From Pelagicoccus sp. SDUM812003 (GTDB lineage: Bacteria > Verrucomicrobiota > Verrucomicrobiia > Opitutales > Opitutaceae): a stretch of 64,000 bases of DNA. Both the position numbers and the translations under genes were made by a program. The stretch is from positions 164,686-228,685 of the forward strand of contig NZ_JARXHY010000009.1 in assembly GCF_031127815.1 (NCBI RefSeq), read 5' to 3'. The notes under the pieces were generated by a model, which saw only the letters and a program-made list of their open reading frames with translations, was not told the origin of the DNA and made no database searches. Positions 8,683 to 17,694 of this stretch are shown here, piece by piece. Every line of letters starts with the position of its first letter. Within the stretch, counting starts at the first letter, position 1.

Positions 8683-10302
8683 ATGATTACGCTACAAAAC
8701 CTGACCCTCCAGTACGGAGACCGCTTTATCTATCGAGACATCTCGGGCACCATCGAAGCTCAGGATCGCATCGGGCTGGTCGGCAGCAACGGGGCAGGCA
8801 AGTCCACCCTGCTCAAAGTTCTCTGCGGAAAAGAGGAGGTCAACAAGGGCCAGGTGGAAACCGCCAACCACGTGACCTTCGGCTACCTGCCACAGGATGG
8901 CATCGAGTTCCACGGAAAATCCCTCTTCAAGGAAACGGAATCCGCCTTCGACGACGTGCTTTCGCTCAAGGACAAGATCGCTGAGGCCGAGACGCGTCTC
9001 GACGAATTGGATACAAGTTCCGACGAGTTCTACGAGGTGCTCGAGCAGATCGGGGCATGGGAACACCGCCTGGAGGAACTGGACGTGGCGAAGCTTCCGT
9101 CGCAGATCGAATCCGTGCTGCTGGGGCTTGGCTTTTCCACCGCGGACATGAAGCGGCAGACCGAGGAGTTTTCCGGCGGCTGGCAAATGCGCATCGCCCT
9201 AGCCAAACTGCTCCTGCGCAATCCCTCCATCCTGCTGCTGGACGAGCCGACCAACCACCTCGACGTCACTTCCCAACACTGGCTGGAAGCATTCCTCAAA
9301 GCCTACCCCGGCGCCCTGCTCATCATCTCGCACGACCGCTCCTTTCTGGACGAGATCTGCAACCGCACCTTCGAGCTCTCCCTCGGAAACCTCTACATCT
9401 ACAGCGGCAACTACAGCTTCTACGAGAAGCAGTCCGCCCAGCGCAAGGAGCTGCAGATGAAGGCCTTCAAAAGCCAACAGAAGGAAATCGCCAAGGCGGA
9501 GACCTTTATCAACAAGTTCAAAGCCAACGCTGCCACCGCCAAGCTAGCCCAGTCACGCATGAAGCAGCTCGACAAGATGGAGCGCGTCGAAGTGGAGCGG
9601 GACGAGGCCTACGTGGCCTTCTCCTTCGCCCAGCCGCCGCATAGCAGCCAAACGGTCATCAAACTGAACAACCTTTCAAAATCCTACGGCGACAAGCGCA
9701 TCTTTCGCGACGCCAGCCTACGCATCGAAAAAGGAGATCGCATCGCGGTGGTCGGCGTCAATGGGGCCGGCAAGACCACCATGGCGAAGATCATCGCTGG
9801 CGTGGAGCCCTTCGACGCTGGAGAACGCGAGCCGGGCGGCTCCACCGTCATCTCCTACTTCGCCCAGCACCAGGCCGACCAGCTCGACAAGACGCTCACC
9901 GTGCTCGAAACCATGGAGGAAGCCTCCGAAGGGAAAAACGGCACCTCGATCCGCAACGTCCTCGGCACCTTCCTCTTCCGCGGAGACGATGTATTCAAAA
10001 AAGTGAACGTGCTCTCGGGCGGCGAACGAAATCGGCTGGCCCTGGCCAAGATGCTGGTTCGTCCGGCCAATTTCCTCATCCTCGACGAACCGACCAATCA
10101 CCTGGATATCAAGTCGCAGGAAGCCCTCTCCAAGGCTCTCGAAAAATACACCGGCACCTTTATGATCGTCTCCCACAACCGAGCCTTCATCGACCCCATC
10201 GCCACCAAGGTCCTGGAAGTCCGCCACGACGGCCTCACGCTCTTCCCCGGAAACGTCACCGACTACCTCCACCATCTGGATACAGTGGCGGCCCGCCAGT
10301 AG
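8683..10302 (+). CDS. ABC-F family ATPase (ribosome-associated type)
   Basis: A 539-residue protein with two ABC domains and no membrane segment. The first Walker A is GSNGAGKST (residues 34-42) and the first signature FSGGWQMR. The second domain has GVNGAGKTT, LSGGERNR and FLILDEPTNHLD. Between them lies a charged helical linker (residues about 245-310, KEIAKAETFINKFKANAATAK), typical of ABC-F proteins such as YheS or EttA, which act on the ribosome. The linker fits general translation ABC-F proteins; there is no sign of a long antibiotic-resistance-type arm. I chose the ATG at 8683 because the domain starts at once (MITLQNLTLQYG). Nine extra codons upstream are open but look unrelated. The exact sub-family is uncertain. 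Confidence 0.92.
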   Translation: MITLQNLTLQYGDRFIYRDISGTIEAQDRIGLVGSNGAGKSTLLKVLCGKEEVNKGQVETANHVTFGYLPQDGIEFHGKSLFKETESAFDDVLSLKDKIAEAETRLDELDTSSDEFYEVLEQIGAWEHRLEELDVAKLPSQIESVLLGLGFSTADMKRQTEEFSGGWQMRIALAKLLLRNPSILLLDEPTNHLDVTSQHWLEAFLKAYPGALLIISHDRSFLDEICNRTFELSLGNLYIYSGNYSFYEKQSAQRKELQMKAFKSQQKEIAKAETFINKFKANAATAKLAQSRMKQLDKMERVEVERDEAYVAFSFAQPPHSSQTVIKLNNLSKSYGDKRIFRDASLRIEKGDRIAVVGVNGAGKTTMAKIIAGVEPFDAGEREPGGSTVISYFAQHQADQLDKTLTVLETMEEASEGKNGTSIRNVLGTFLFRGDDVFKKVNVLSGGERNRLALAKMLVRPANFLILDEPTNHLDIKSQEALSKALEKYTGTFMIVSHNRAFIDPIATKVLEVRHDGLTLFPGNVTDYLHHLDTVAARQ

Positions 10303-10308
10303 GCTGGA

Positions 10309-10322
10309 GCGACCTCGGTCGC
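10309..10322. repeat. Short GC-rich hairpin
   Basis: GCGACC-TC-GGTCGC is a perfect inverted repeat 7 bases after the stop codon of the ABC-F gene. It is similar in kind and position to the hairpins at 40057-40078 (GGAGCGAC/GTCGCTCC) and 45823-45841. It has no T tract. Confidence 0.4.
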
Positions 10323-10395
10323 GATGCGCGCGACGGAAGAAAAAGGGGTTGCGATCCAGGGAATCACACGTTCCCTGTATTCAGGAACTCCAACT

Positions 10396-11364
10396 ATGAA
10401 AACCCTACGCATCTTCCTTGCGGCCCTCTCGCTCGGCGTCGCAACACTGTTACCCATTCAAACCGCTGCGCAATCGCCGCTACTGCCCGAACTTGCAGAC
10501 TTGAACAAGCGCATCTGGACCCGACTCCAGCAAGGAGCCAGCTCATCCGAGGATTCGAAAACGAAGACAGAAGCAATACTCTCCTCCGAACTCGCCGAGT
10601 TTGATGCGCTGCTAGAATCACATGCGGGAGACGACCGCGTGTGCGCCCAAATCCTCTTCTCTAAAGCCATGACCCACCTACAGCTCCTGAAGGATGAGGA
10701 TACTGCAAAAGCGATCTTCGAGACCATCAAGCAAAGCTACCCAGACAGTCGAGAGGCTAAACTTGCCACGGCCGGGCTTGATGCTCTCAGCCCGGAAGGG
10801 AAAGCCAAAGCCAAGGCTCGCGAAGAGGAGCGACTGGCAATTTTGGAGGAACTAGTCGGCAGCCCTGCACCCGAAATCGACTTCGACTGGTCCAGCAAGG
10901 AAGGCCTCAGCAAGCTTTCCGATCTCAAGGGACACGTCGTCGTGCTCGATTTCTGGGCGACCTGGTGCGGTCCTTGCATCAGCTCTTTCCCCGACGTTCG
11001 CGAACATGTGACGCATTTCGAGGACAGCCCAGTCACCTTTCTCGGCGTCACCAGTATTCAAGGACGCGTCAACAATCTCTCAACTGGCAATGCGAACACC
11101 AGAGGCGATCCCGAGCGAGAGTACGAGCTCATGCTCCAGTTCATGCGAGAACACGAGATGACGTGGGACGTGGTCTTCAGCGCCCAAAGCGTCTTCAATG
11201 CCGACTACAGCATTCGCGGCATTCCGTCCGTGACCATCATCGCGCCCGACGGCACGGTTCGCTACACCGCGCTTCATCCCGGAAATCCGAACGCCGATAT
11301 CTCCGGCAAGGTGCAAGCCTTGCTGGAAGAATTCGAGTTCGCAGCGCCTTCTGCGGAGAACTAA
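10396..11364 (+). CDS. Secreted TlpA-type thioredoxin with helical N-terminal domain
   Basis: A 322-residue exported redoxin. A signal peptide (residues 1-27, ending PIQTAAQ) is followed by about 120 helical residues containing a tetratricopeptide-like stretch (AKAIFETIKQSYPDSREAK). The thioredoxin fold with the active site WCGPC (C191 and C194) begins near residue 155 (GSPAPEIDFDW). The cis-proline region is GIPSVTIIAPDG. Such proteins reduce or isomerise disulfides, or serve cytochrome c maturation, in the periplasm. I chose the ATG at 10396 for its Shine-Dalgarno (AGGA) and clean signal peptide. The gene stands alone; no ccm or dsb neighbour is present. The exact partner is unknown. Confidence 0.88.
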   Translation: MKTLRIFLAALSLGVATLLPIQTAAQSPLLPELADLNKRIWTRLQQGASSSEDSKTKTEAILSSELAEFDALLESHAGDDRVCAQILFSKAMTHLQLLKDEDTAKAIFETIKQSYPDSREAKLATAGLDALSPEGKAKAKAREEERLAILEELVGSPAPEIDFDWSSKEGLSKLSDLKGHVVVLDFWATWCGPCISSFPDVREHVTHFEDSPVTFLGVTSIQGRVNNLSTGNANTRGDPEREYELMLQFMREHEMTWDVVFSAQSVFNADYSIRGIPSVTIIAPDGTVRYTALHPGNPNADISGKVQALLEEFEFAAPSAEN

Positions 11365-11393
11365 GGAAAGAGCCGAAGACGCCCCTTCCACCC

Positions 11394-11545
11394 TTCGCCA
11401 AAATGCTATCTTGAGGATTCAGCAACTGCTGCCGTTCCGACTCCTCCACGGAGAAACAGCAGTTGATCCCTTTCTCGTTCAGCTTCTAAAAAACTTCCGC
11501 ACGTACGGGCCGGTTGGATACGATCTCCACCTTAGTCCCTCTCGA
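11394..11545 (-). pseudogene. Relic of a MarR-GNAT acetyltransferase gene
   Basis: Read on the minus strand, about 50 codons match the middle of the intact MarR-GNAT gene at 2677-3639. The relic reads VEIVSNRPVRAEVF, a TAG stop, then KLNEKGINCCFSVEESERQQ and LLNPQDSILAKGG. The intact protein has VEIVTYRRELADDFYRLNEE followed by LEESDRRQLLNPEQSIVEKGG. The similarity starts at the junction between the two domains and ends after KGG, so neither the DNA-binding part nor the acetyl-CoA site remains. The in-frame stop and loss of both ends show that it is dead. It lies between the thioredoxin and DUF885 genes. Confidence 0.82.
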
Positions 11546-11567
11546 TCCACCTGTTTCCCCATGCGAA

Positions 11568-13445
11568 TCAGCCTTGCTTTTCGGCAATGTATTCGTCGAT
11601 CGGAGCTCCAAAACCTGACAACGCGCTTCCCGAGGCGGTTTCGATGTATTCGTCGATCAACTCCTCCAACACGGTCAACGGCACCGCGCCGTTGGAGAGC
11701 ACTACCTCGTGAAACGCCCGAATGTCAAAGCGATCGCCCAAGGCCTCCTTCGCCTTTCGGCGAAGATCCTGCAGCTTCATCATGCCTACCTTGTAGGCGG
11801 TCGCTTGCGAGGCCATGACAATATGACGCTCCACCATCCGAATGCAATCCCGCTCCGTATCCGGCGTATTGGCGCGATAGTAGTCGATACCCTGCTCCCG
11901 AGTCCATCTCTTCGCATGTATTCCTGTATCAACTACAAGTCGACACGCACGCCATAGCTCCATCGCCAAGCGTCCAAAATCTGAATACGGGTCTTGATAA
12001 AGCCCCATCTCCTTGGGCAACGCTTCGCAGTAGAGCCCCCATCCTTCGACGTAGGCGGTGTAGCCGCCATGCTTGCGAAACTTCGGCAGCGACTCGAACT
12101 CCTGCTGCAAGGCGAGCTGCATGTGATGCCCGGGCAGAGCTTCGTGGTAGGCCAAGGCTTCGAGCTGATACTTGGGCATGTCCCGCATATCGTAGAGATT
12201 GGCGTAGTAGATGCCCGGTCGGCTTCCATCGGGCGCCGGCGATTGGTAGAACGCCTTGCCAGCGGACTTCTCCCTGAACGCCTCTACACGCTTCACGATC
12301 AGCGACGCCTGAGGCTGGGTGATGAACAGCTCGTCCAAGCGCGACCGCATGTCGTCGACCACCTCCACCGCTCGGGAAAGATAAGCCTGCTTTCCTTGCT
12401 CAGTGTTCGGATAATAGAACTGATCGTCCGTGCGCATGAATTCGAAAAACGCAGCAAGGTCCCCTTCGAAACCGACTTGCCGCATGATGTCGCGCATGGC
12501 GCCATGGATACGCTCCACCTCGCTCAGGCCGATCTCATGAATCTGCTCCGCCGTCAAATCCGTCGTCGTGGTCAAGCGCAAGGCTTCGTCGTAAAAGGCA
12601 GCCCCATCAGGAAACTTCCAAACGCCTGCGGCGTCGCTCGAGCGCTCCTGCTGGGACTCGAGAAATCCGATCAAACTCCGGTAGGACGGTCCAACCGACT
12701 CCACCAAGGCCGCCTTGGCTTCTTCGATCAGTTCCTTCCGACGCGACTCCTGCAAGTCGAGCTCTGCGATCTTCTTGCGAAAGTCCTCAAGTATCGGGCA
12801 TTCCGCCTCGCTCTCCTCAAATGGAGCGCCGGATAGGAGGTTGCGACACGATTCGATGGCCCGCGGAAAGACGAACGTCGGCGGCACGATGCCCATTTGC
12901 TCACGTTCCTCCAAGTTCACTATTAGCTGCGCCATCACTTCGGGCACGCCCCGCAGTCGCGAAAGGTAGGCCAAGGCGTCGTCCTCGCTCTCCACCAAAT
13001 GCATATTGATAAGAAAGGAGGGCACTCCCGTATGACGACCAAACATCTGGTTGACCGGGTAGTTGTGCTTTCGATACTTGAAATTGCGAATCTCATTCGT
13101 CGCATCTTCCACCCACATGCGATAGCTCACCTGAGTAGGAGCATCCAGCTTCTCATAATCGATCGTCGACCTCAGCTCACGCAGGTTCTCCTTGGTGATC
13201 TCCAGCGACTCCTTGGCGAAGGCATCGCTGTTATCATTCCACTTCCCGTAGTCCGTCTTGATCCCGAGATAGGTCTGCCATTCAGGATACCGGGCGACCG
13301 CCTCCTCGAAAACGCGATCGAAAAAGGCGTTCGCCTTTTCGGATTCCGATAAGCGCTGGTCGTCATCACTGCGAGCGTTGAGCCAAGGCGAGCAAGCGCT
13401 GGCGAATAGGAAGAGCAAGGAAGTGGCGCGGAGGATTCGTTTCAT
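11568..13445 (-). CDS. DUF885 family peptidase-like lipoprotein
   Basis: A 625-residue protein of the DUF885 family, distantly related to zinc carboxypeptidases and M32/M3-like proteins. The metal-binding HExxxGHH-type motif appears as YHEALPGHHMQLALQQE. A lipoprotein signal (MKRILRATSLLFLFASAC, lipobox cysteine at 18) suggests anchoring in a membrane. The start is uncertain: an ATG pair at 13446-13448 and 13443-13445 lies at the head of the signal; the frame stays open upstream to 13514, but that part is unlike a signal. The C-terminus shows a small duplication, with ELIDEYIE and PIDEYIAE 19 codons apart and a 15-base direct repeat in the DNA. It lies 160 bases downstream of the S9 peptidase gene on the same strand, and both may digest peptides. 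Confidence 0.85.
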   Translation of the reverse strand: MKRILRATSLLFLFASACSPWLNARSDDDQRLSESEKANAFFDRVFEEAVARYPEWQTYLGIKTDYGKWNDNSDAFAKESLEITKENLRELRSTIDYEKLDAPTQVSYRMWVEDATNEIRNFKYRKHNYPVNQMFGRHTGVPSFLINMHLVESEDDALAYLSRLRGVPEVMAQLIVNLEEREQMGIVPPTFVFPRAIESCRNLLSGAPFEESEAECPILEDFRKKIAELDLQESRRKELIEEAKAALVESVGPSYRSLIGFLESQQERSSDAAGVWKFPDGAAFYDEALRLTTTTDLTAEQIHEIGLSEVERIHGAMRDIMRQVGFEGDLAAFFEFMRTDDQFYYPNTEQGKQAYLSRAVEVVDDMRSRLDELFITQPQASLIVKRVEAFREKSAGKAFYQSPAPDGSRPGIYYANLYDMRDMPKYQLEALAYHEALPGHHMQLALQQEFESLPKFRKHGGYTAYVEGWGLYCEALPKEMGLYQDPYSDFGRLAMELWRACRLVVDTGIHAKRWTREQGIDYYRANTPDTERDCIRMVERHIVMASQATAYKVGMMKLQDLRRKAKEALGDRFDIRAFHEVVLSNGAVPLTVLEELIDEYIETASGSALSGFGAPIDEYIAEKQG

Positions 13446-13605
13446 CATAACGCAGGTTGGAAAGAAAGAGGCAAACGGGAAGCCAAAGAATGCAGATCGG
13501 CCGGCTCGGGGCAACGCCCGAATCGCCGACCGTATCCACTACGTAAACGCCCGCTGAACCCTCAACCGATGCGGGGCGGTCCGCCGACAGTTCCTTCAAG
13601 CCCGA

Positions 13606-15561
13606 TCAAAGGCGCTTCTCGAGAAACGCCATCAGCGCCTCCATGCATTGGATACGCGTGGCAGAACGCGTCAGGTAATGATCCTCTCCATCGAGCTTCA
13701 CCAGTCTCACCTGCTTGCCAGCCTTTGCGAGGGCTCGTTGCATGGCCTTCGCTTGATCGAAGGGGACCACCGAGTCGTCCTTCCCGTGGATCAGCAGCAC
13801 CGGAGCTTGCACCTTAGCTGCGGAGAAGACGGGCGACACCTCGCGCAGAGTCTCCTTGCTCCGTTCATCTCCCAAAACGCTTTCCGTCCAGTAGTCGAGA
13901 ATCCAACTGCTGCTGCCATGCAAAAATCGGTCGTCGTCAAACATCCTCGGCAAATCCGCCACTCCACCGATGGATACCGCGCAGCGATAGCGCTCTGGCG
14001 TGAACGCCGCTCCCGCCAGCGCGGCGTATCCACCATAGCTGGCCCCCACGATGGCCACGCGTTCCGGATCGACCATCCCGCGCTTGATCAACGCCTCGAT
14101 TCCATCGGTCAGATCGTCCTGCATCCTTCGTCCCCATTCGCCGTGCCCCGCCTCCTCGTGAGCCAAACCGAAGCCGGTCGACCCGCGGAACTGCGGCTGC
14201 ACAACGAGATATCCCCGGCTGGCCATGGCTTGGGCGAGCCAATCGAATCCAAATCGATCATACGCCGCGGGACCACCGTGAGGAAACATCACCGCGGGCA
14301 GGTTGCTGGGATCCTCTACTCGCGATCGCGGCACCGTCAAGAGGGTCGGGATGCGCAAGCCATCCCGAGCCGCATATTCGTATTCAATCACTGGATTCAC
14401 GTCCTCCGGCCCGATCGACGGGCGCGCTTGAGCGATCAGACGTGGAGATTCCCCTTCGGAAAATAGAAAATACTCTCCCGACGAACCGTTTCCCTCCACG
14501 TAAACGATCAATCGCTTCCAATCGGCGGAAGTGCCGCTAAGCCAAACCGAGTGCTTCGGGAACAGGGCTTGAATCTTCTCGAAACGCTCCTCGAAGGCCT
14601 GATCCCAAAAGGAGTAGGTAGGCCGAAACCCTTGATAAGCCAGTCCCCGCGCCTCGCCGCCTGCAGTCCGAACCACATGGCTGACGGAGCCCTCCCGATA
14701 CGGCAGGTCTGGATCGGACTGCTCGCCGGTCTCCAAGTCGACGAAAAAGAAGCGATCCTCCTCCGAAACGAGAACCGCTTTTCTATCCGGCGAAAAGCCA
14801 TGCATGCTCAACTCTGGCACGGATCGCTCATCCTGTATCAGGATCTTGGATTTGCTTCCTCGATGGACCCGGAAAGTGTGCAGATCGGAATCGTCGTTGT
14901 AGGCCTCCTCCACTACCAGATCGTTTTCTTCATCGATCAGATAGCCTTTGGTGGATTCGCTTCCCCGGATGTACACCTCTGGATTGCCGGGATCCTCGAG
15001 ATCGACTTTCATGAGAGAAAACCGAGAAAAGGTCCCGTCCCCTGACCTCAAGGTGAAGGACGCCCGGCGATCCTTCTCCGGCACGAAGGCTGGCATGAAA
15101 GCGTATCTAAAATCCTCCGACACGCCCACCACATCTCCCAGACCCGACTGTCCCGCGGAAATGACGTCGCCTGGCGTCAACAACTGCTGCAAGCGCCCCG
15201 TCTCAAGGTCGAAGCCAAAAGCGGTGCTCAATTCGTAACCCAGATTCGACCCCCAAATGCCCTTGTACTCGGAAGCGACCAATACCAGCAGGTCGTTTCC
15301 GATGAAATACAGGGAGCGCGGCTTGACCTCCTCAACCTCCAACCGGTTCAACAAACGACCGTCCTCCAGCGAGATGACCAGAACCTGGTCTGTGGCATCG
15401 CCAACCTTTCGAAAGGCGATCTTTTCGCCATCGGGCGAGATCTTCATCATGGAGACGGATGGCAGCGAGCCGTAGTCGCTGACGCTGGGCGCCGCGCTGA
15501 GCGACATCGCTGCCCAGCAAATCGTCGCCGCTAGGCTGAGAGAAACGAGGAGGGGCTTCAT
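13606..15561 (-). CDS. S9 family serine peptidase (acylaminoacyl/dipeptidyl type)
   Basis: A 651-residue exported peptidase. A signal peptide (ending MSLSAAP) precedes an N-terminal beta-propeller-like part (residues about 30-390, with repeated SPDGEKIAF and FSPDRKAVLV segments as in TolB/WD40-like PD40 repeats) and a C-terminal alpha/beta-hydrolase domain. The catalytic triad is visible: S508 in GASYGGYAAL, D596 in HGKDDSVVPF and H628 in GEDHYLTR. The segment MFPHGGPAAYDRFGFDWLAQ is typical of S9C enzymes. It probably releases dipeptides or acylated amino acids outside the cytoplasm. No Shine-Dalgarno is evident. The assignment is secure at family level; the specificity is not. Confidence 0.93.
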   Translation of the reverse strand: MKPLLVSLSLAATICWAAMSLSAAPSVSDYGSLPSVSMMKISPDGEKIAFRKVGDATDQVLVISLEDGRLLNRLEVEEVKPRSLYFIGNDLLVLVASEYKGIWGSNLGYELSTAFGFDLETGRLQQLLTPGDVISAGQSGLGDVVGVSEDFRYAFMPAFVPEKDRRASFTLRSGDGTFSRFSLMKVDLEDPGNPEVYIRGSESTKGYLIDEENDLVVEEAYNDDSDLHTFRVHRGSKSKILIQDERSVPELSMHGFSPDRKAVLVSEEDRFFFVDLETGEQSDPDLPYREGSVSHVVRTAGGEARGLAYQGFRPTYSFWDQAFEERFEKIQALFPKHSVWLSGTSADWKRLIVYVEGNGSSGEYFLFSEGESPRLIAQARPSIGPEDVNPVIEYEYAARDGLRIPTLLTVPRSRVEDPSNLPAVMFPHGGPAAYDRFGFDWLAQAMASRGYLVVQPQFRGSTGFGLAHEEAGHGEWGRRMQDDLTDGIEALIKRGMVDPERVAIVGASYGGYAALAGAAFTPERYRCAVSIGGVADLPRMFDDDRFLHGSSSWILDYWTESVLGDERSKETLREVSPVFSAAKVQAPVLLIHGKDDSVVPFDQAKAMQRALAKAGKQVRLVKLDGEDHYLTRSATRIQCMEALMAFLEKRL

Positions 15562-15643
15562 AGAGCTTTCAACTAAGCATAAGCGCCCTCAGCGGGAAAG
15601 CAAAAGCGTAGCCCAAGCAGGCGCGACTCCCCCAGAAACGAAT

Positions 15644-15669
15644 GCGGCCGCCCTGCTAAAGGCGGCCGC
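15644..15669. repeat. GC-rich hairpin after the PRC-barrel gene
   Basis: Perfect 9-base arms GCGGCCGCC (15644-15652) and GGCGGCCGC (15661-15669) enclose an 8-base loop. It lies between the S9 and PRC-barrel genes, downstream of the latter. The T tract needed for a standard terminator is missing on both strands. The arms resemble those at 11-30. Confidence 0.5.
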
Positions 15670-15726
15670 TCCCTTCCATCCTGAAATCTATTTCAGGCTA
15701 AGATGTCTCGTCCTTCTCAAGATGCG

Positions 15727-16488
15727 TTACATCGATTGGGCGAGTTCCTCCTCATTGTATCGGAACTGGTGCACTTCGTTCGAATTGATCGGACGAAGCG
15801 GTGTGCCTTCATCGGCTTGCTCCGCTTCGGCAAGATCGGACCGGTTGATGCTGGTCAGCAAGTCGCCGCTAGAAATGCCTCGAATGCTTTCCGTGCTAAT
15901 GGCGAAATAGTTGTGATAGGGACGGCCGACCAAGCGGTCCTGACGGATCACCAGGTAGGGCACGTTGCCGCTTTCTACGTCCACGATCCAGTCGTGCACT
16001 TCGCCGAGCAGTTCACCGGAACTGGATCGCACGTTTTCACCGACCAAGTCCATGGCGCGAAACTCTCCGGTTTGCACGCCTGTCTGGGCATCCGTCTTCT
16101 GATCCAGTCGTTCCTCCATGAATACAGGAGAATCGACGAGCTGAGACTTGCTCAGACCAGTTTTCAGATTGGCGTCGTCATGCGAGATTTGGCCGAGGCT
16201 TACGAATTCGATTCGATGCTCCGGACCTCCGATTCCCAGCAGACCGCGACCTACGATGAGCGAATCGATTTGGCCGGACGAGCTTTCGATGATGAAATCG
16301 TCCACGCGGCCCAGCTCGCTCCCCGACTCGCTTACGAAGTCCATACCTTCGAGATTGCGAGCGGTAGTCGCTTCGGAAAGCTTTCGAGTATCCATCTTGT
16401 GCTTACTCGACTTGTCTCCGGCCCAAGCGCCGGTCGCGAGCGTACAGGTGATGATGGCGAGAACAGTTTTCATGGTAGCGTTTTTCAT
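15727..16488 (-). CDS. Exported protein with two PRC-barrel domains
   Basis: A 253-residue protein. A signal peptide (ending ATGAWAGD) is followed by two PRC-barrel-like segments. The first covers about residues 40-105 (TARNLEGMDFVSESGSELGR, then VDDFIIESSSGQIDSLIVG), the second about 140-215 (AMDLVGENVRSSSGELLGEV, then HDWIVDVESGNVPYLVIRQD). PRC barrels occur in RimM and photosynthetic reaction-centre H subunits, and in many stress-related envelope proteins. The start at 16486-16488 has a good Shine-Dalgarno (AAAGGAA) five bases ahead; the frame is open upstream to 16776 but with no matching features. A terminator separates it from the secreted-protein gene upstream. Function is unknown. Confidence 0.85.
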   Translation of the reverse strand: MKNATMKTVLAIITCTLATGAWAGDKSSKHKMDTRKLSEATTARNLEGMDFVSESGSELGRVDDFIIESSSGQIDSLIVGRGLLGIGGPEHRIEFVSLGQISHDDANLKTGLSKSQLVDSPVFMEERLDQKTDAQTGVQTGEFRAMDLVGENVRSSSGELLGEVHDWIVDVESGNVPYLVIRQDRLVGRPYHNYFAISTESIRGISSGDLLTSINRSDLAEAEQADEGTPLRPINSNEVHQFRYNEEELAQSM

Positions 16489-16788
16489 AGCGTTCCTTTC
16501 GTTGATTTGGGTTAAGCTCTTCCGCATCGCCTGCGCCAGCTCGCTAACGTTTTCCCATGCGTTTCTCCTAACCCCGCTCGCTCCCAAGGAGTTATCGCAC
16601 GCATTTTTTTCCCGAAACGCGGCTCGAATCAATCCGGTAGGGTCCATACCGGAGAAGGTTGCAATTTGTACCTCGACGAATTTGCAGGTTGCACATCGAG
16701 GGCCGACACGTGAGCGCAGCTCCACGCGCCTAGCATCCAGAGGAGCCACGTGCCCCGCTCGATTGCCGCGTAACACGTTTACAACTAC
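16489..16788. other. Gene-free stretch upstream of the PRC-barrel gene
   Basis: This 300-base stretch lies between the PRC-barrel start and the terminator at 16789-16820. It should hold the PRC-barrel promoter. Apart from the Shine-Dalgarno AAAGGAA just before the start, I see no clear promoter, repeat or RNA gene in it. Confidence 0.4.
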
Positions 16789-16820
16789 AAAAAAAGAGAC
16801 CGGACGAAGCGTCCGGTCTC
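16789..16820 (-). terminator. Rho-independent terminator of the small secreted-protein gene
   Basis: Perfect 10-base arms GAGACCGGAC (16796-16805) and GTCCGGTCTC (16811-16820) with a GAAGC loop. On the minus strand, seven T follow (16795-16789). It lies 52 bases beyond the stop codon at 16873. Confidence 0.9.
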
Positions 16821-16872
16821 CGCTGCGGTCAATCCGCAGTTACTCATTTCCTACCCAATCCAACCTGACTGC

Positions 16873-17412
16873 TCAGGCATTCTCTAAAGTCTTCAGCTTG
16901 CGAAGCGCGGAGTTGAAGGCGTCTTCGGCGCTATCAGCGAACTTCTCGCTGACGTCCCAGCGATTGAATACGTCAATACTGGTTCGCATGCCCTGCACGG
17001 TTCCCAGATTGGTCTTGTTACCATCCAGGTCGGTGAAGGCCACCGATGCTGTAAAGTTGTAGGTACCCGCCGGGCTGCGCTTCCAATGCAGGACATTGAA
17101 CTCCAGCAGTCCTCTTTCACCCGCATCCCGATTTCGGTTGTACTCGAAATCGTAGTCGCCCAGCCAGTCCGCTCGGCGCGAGGCTTCGTAGAAGGCGGCG
17201 CGCAGCAGGTTCTCGCGAGCGTACTCGGAGCCAAACTCCGCCATGCCCTGCAGGTCGTTGATCTGAACCACCAATCGAGGCCCGTCCTCCGCCTTTTCAC
17301 CTTTAGCTGGCGACGCTTTGGCAAATGCCCCGCCGATCAGGGAGACTGCCGCCAAGGCAGCCAGCGCGAAGCGCCACGGATTGGTTCGATTACGTGTAGC
17401 GTTAGATTTCAT
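16873..17412 (-). CDS. Small secreted protein of unknown function
   Basis: A 179-residue exported protein. The signal peptide (residues 1-32, ending LIGGAFAKA) is preceded by basic residues. The mature part begins with KASPAKGEKAEDGPRLVVQI and has beta-rich sequence with regular charged turns (VLHWKRSPAGTYNFTASVAF, TDLDGNKTNLGTVQG). The C-terminus is helical (SAEDAFNSALRKLKTLENA). The Shine-Dalgarno AGGAGG is strong and well placed, so the gene is probably well expressed; it ends in a clear terminator. I do not recognise the family. It could be a periplasmic structural or lipid-binding protein of the DUF-type often found near PRC-barrel genes. Confidence 0.75.
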   Translation of the reverse strand: MKSNATRNRTNPWRFALAALAAVSLIGGAFAKASPAKGEKAEDGPRLVVQINDLQGMAEFGSEYARENLLRAAFYEASRRADWLGDYDFEYNRNRDAGERGLLEFNVLHWKRSPAGTYNFTASVAFTDLDGNKTNLGTVQGMRTSIDVFNRWDVSEKFADSAEDAFNSALRKLKTLENA

Positions 17413-17694
17413 CTTGGTTTCCTCCTGTTGTTAAATCGCTGAGCGCCCGGGTCACATTCCGCGACTCGCAAACGCTCGTTTCCCCATTGATACGTCTTCC
17501 TTGGGACAGCGGATTCAAACAAACGTTTGATTTTATGGGAAAGATTTTCCGATTCCTTTCGAGGCGCGAATCGCCCCACTCGACCATCCGTAGAAATCCG
17601 GAAGCAGCGCTTGATGGTTCCGCGCCGCGTCGTTTAGCATGGACCTCGAATCCCAAGCTCCGCCGGGAGACCCTCCCTTAGTCCAGCCCCCCTT

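Noticed and set aside
10357..10377. Inverted repeat CAGGGAA/TTCCCTG before the thioredoxin gene
   Set aside because: Seven-base arms with a 7-base loop may be an operator, but there is no further support and such pairs are expected by chance in gaps of this total size.
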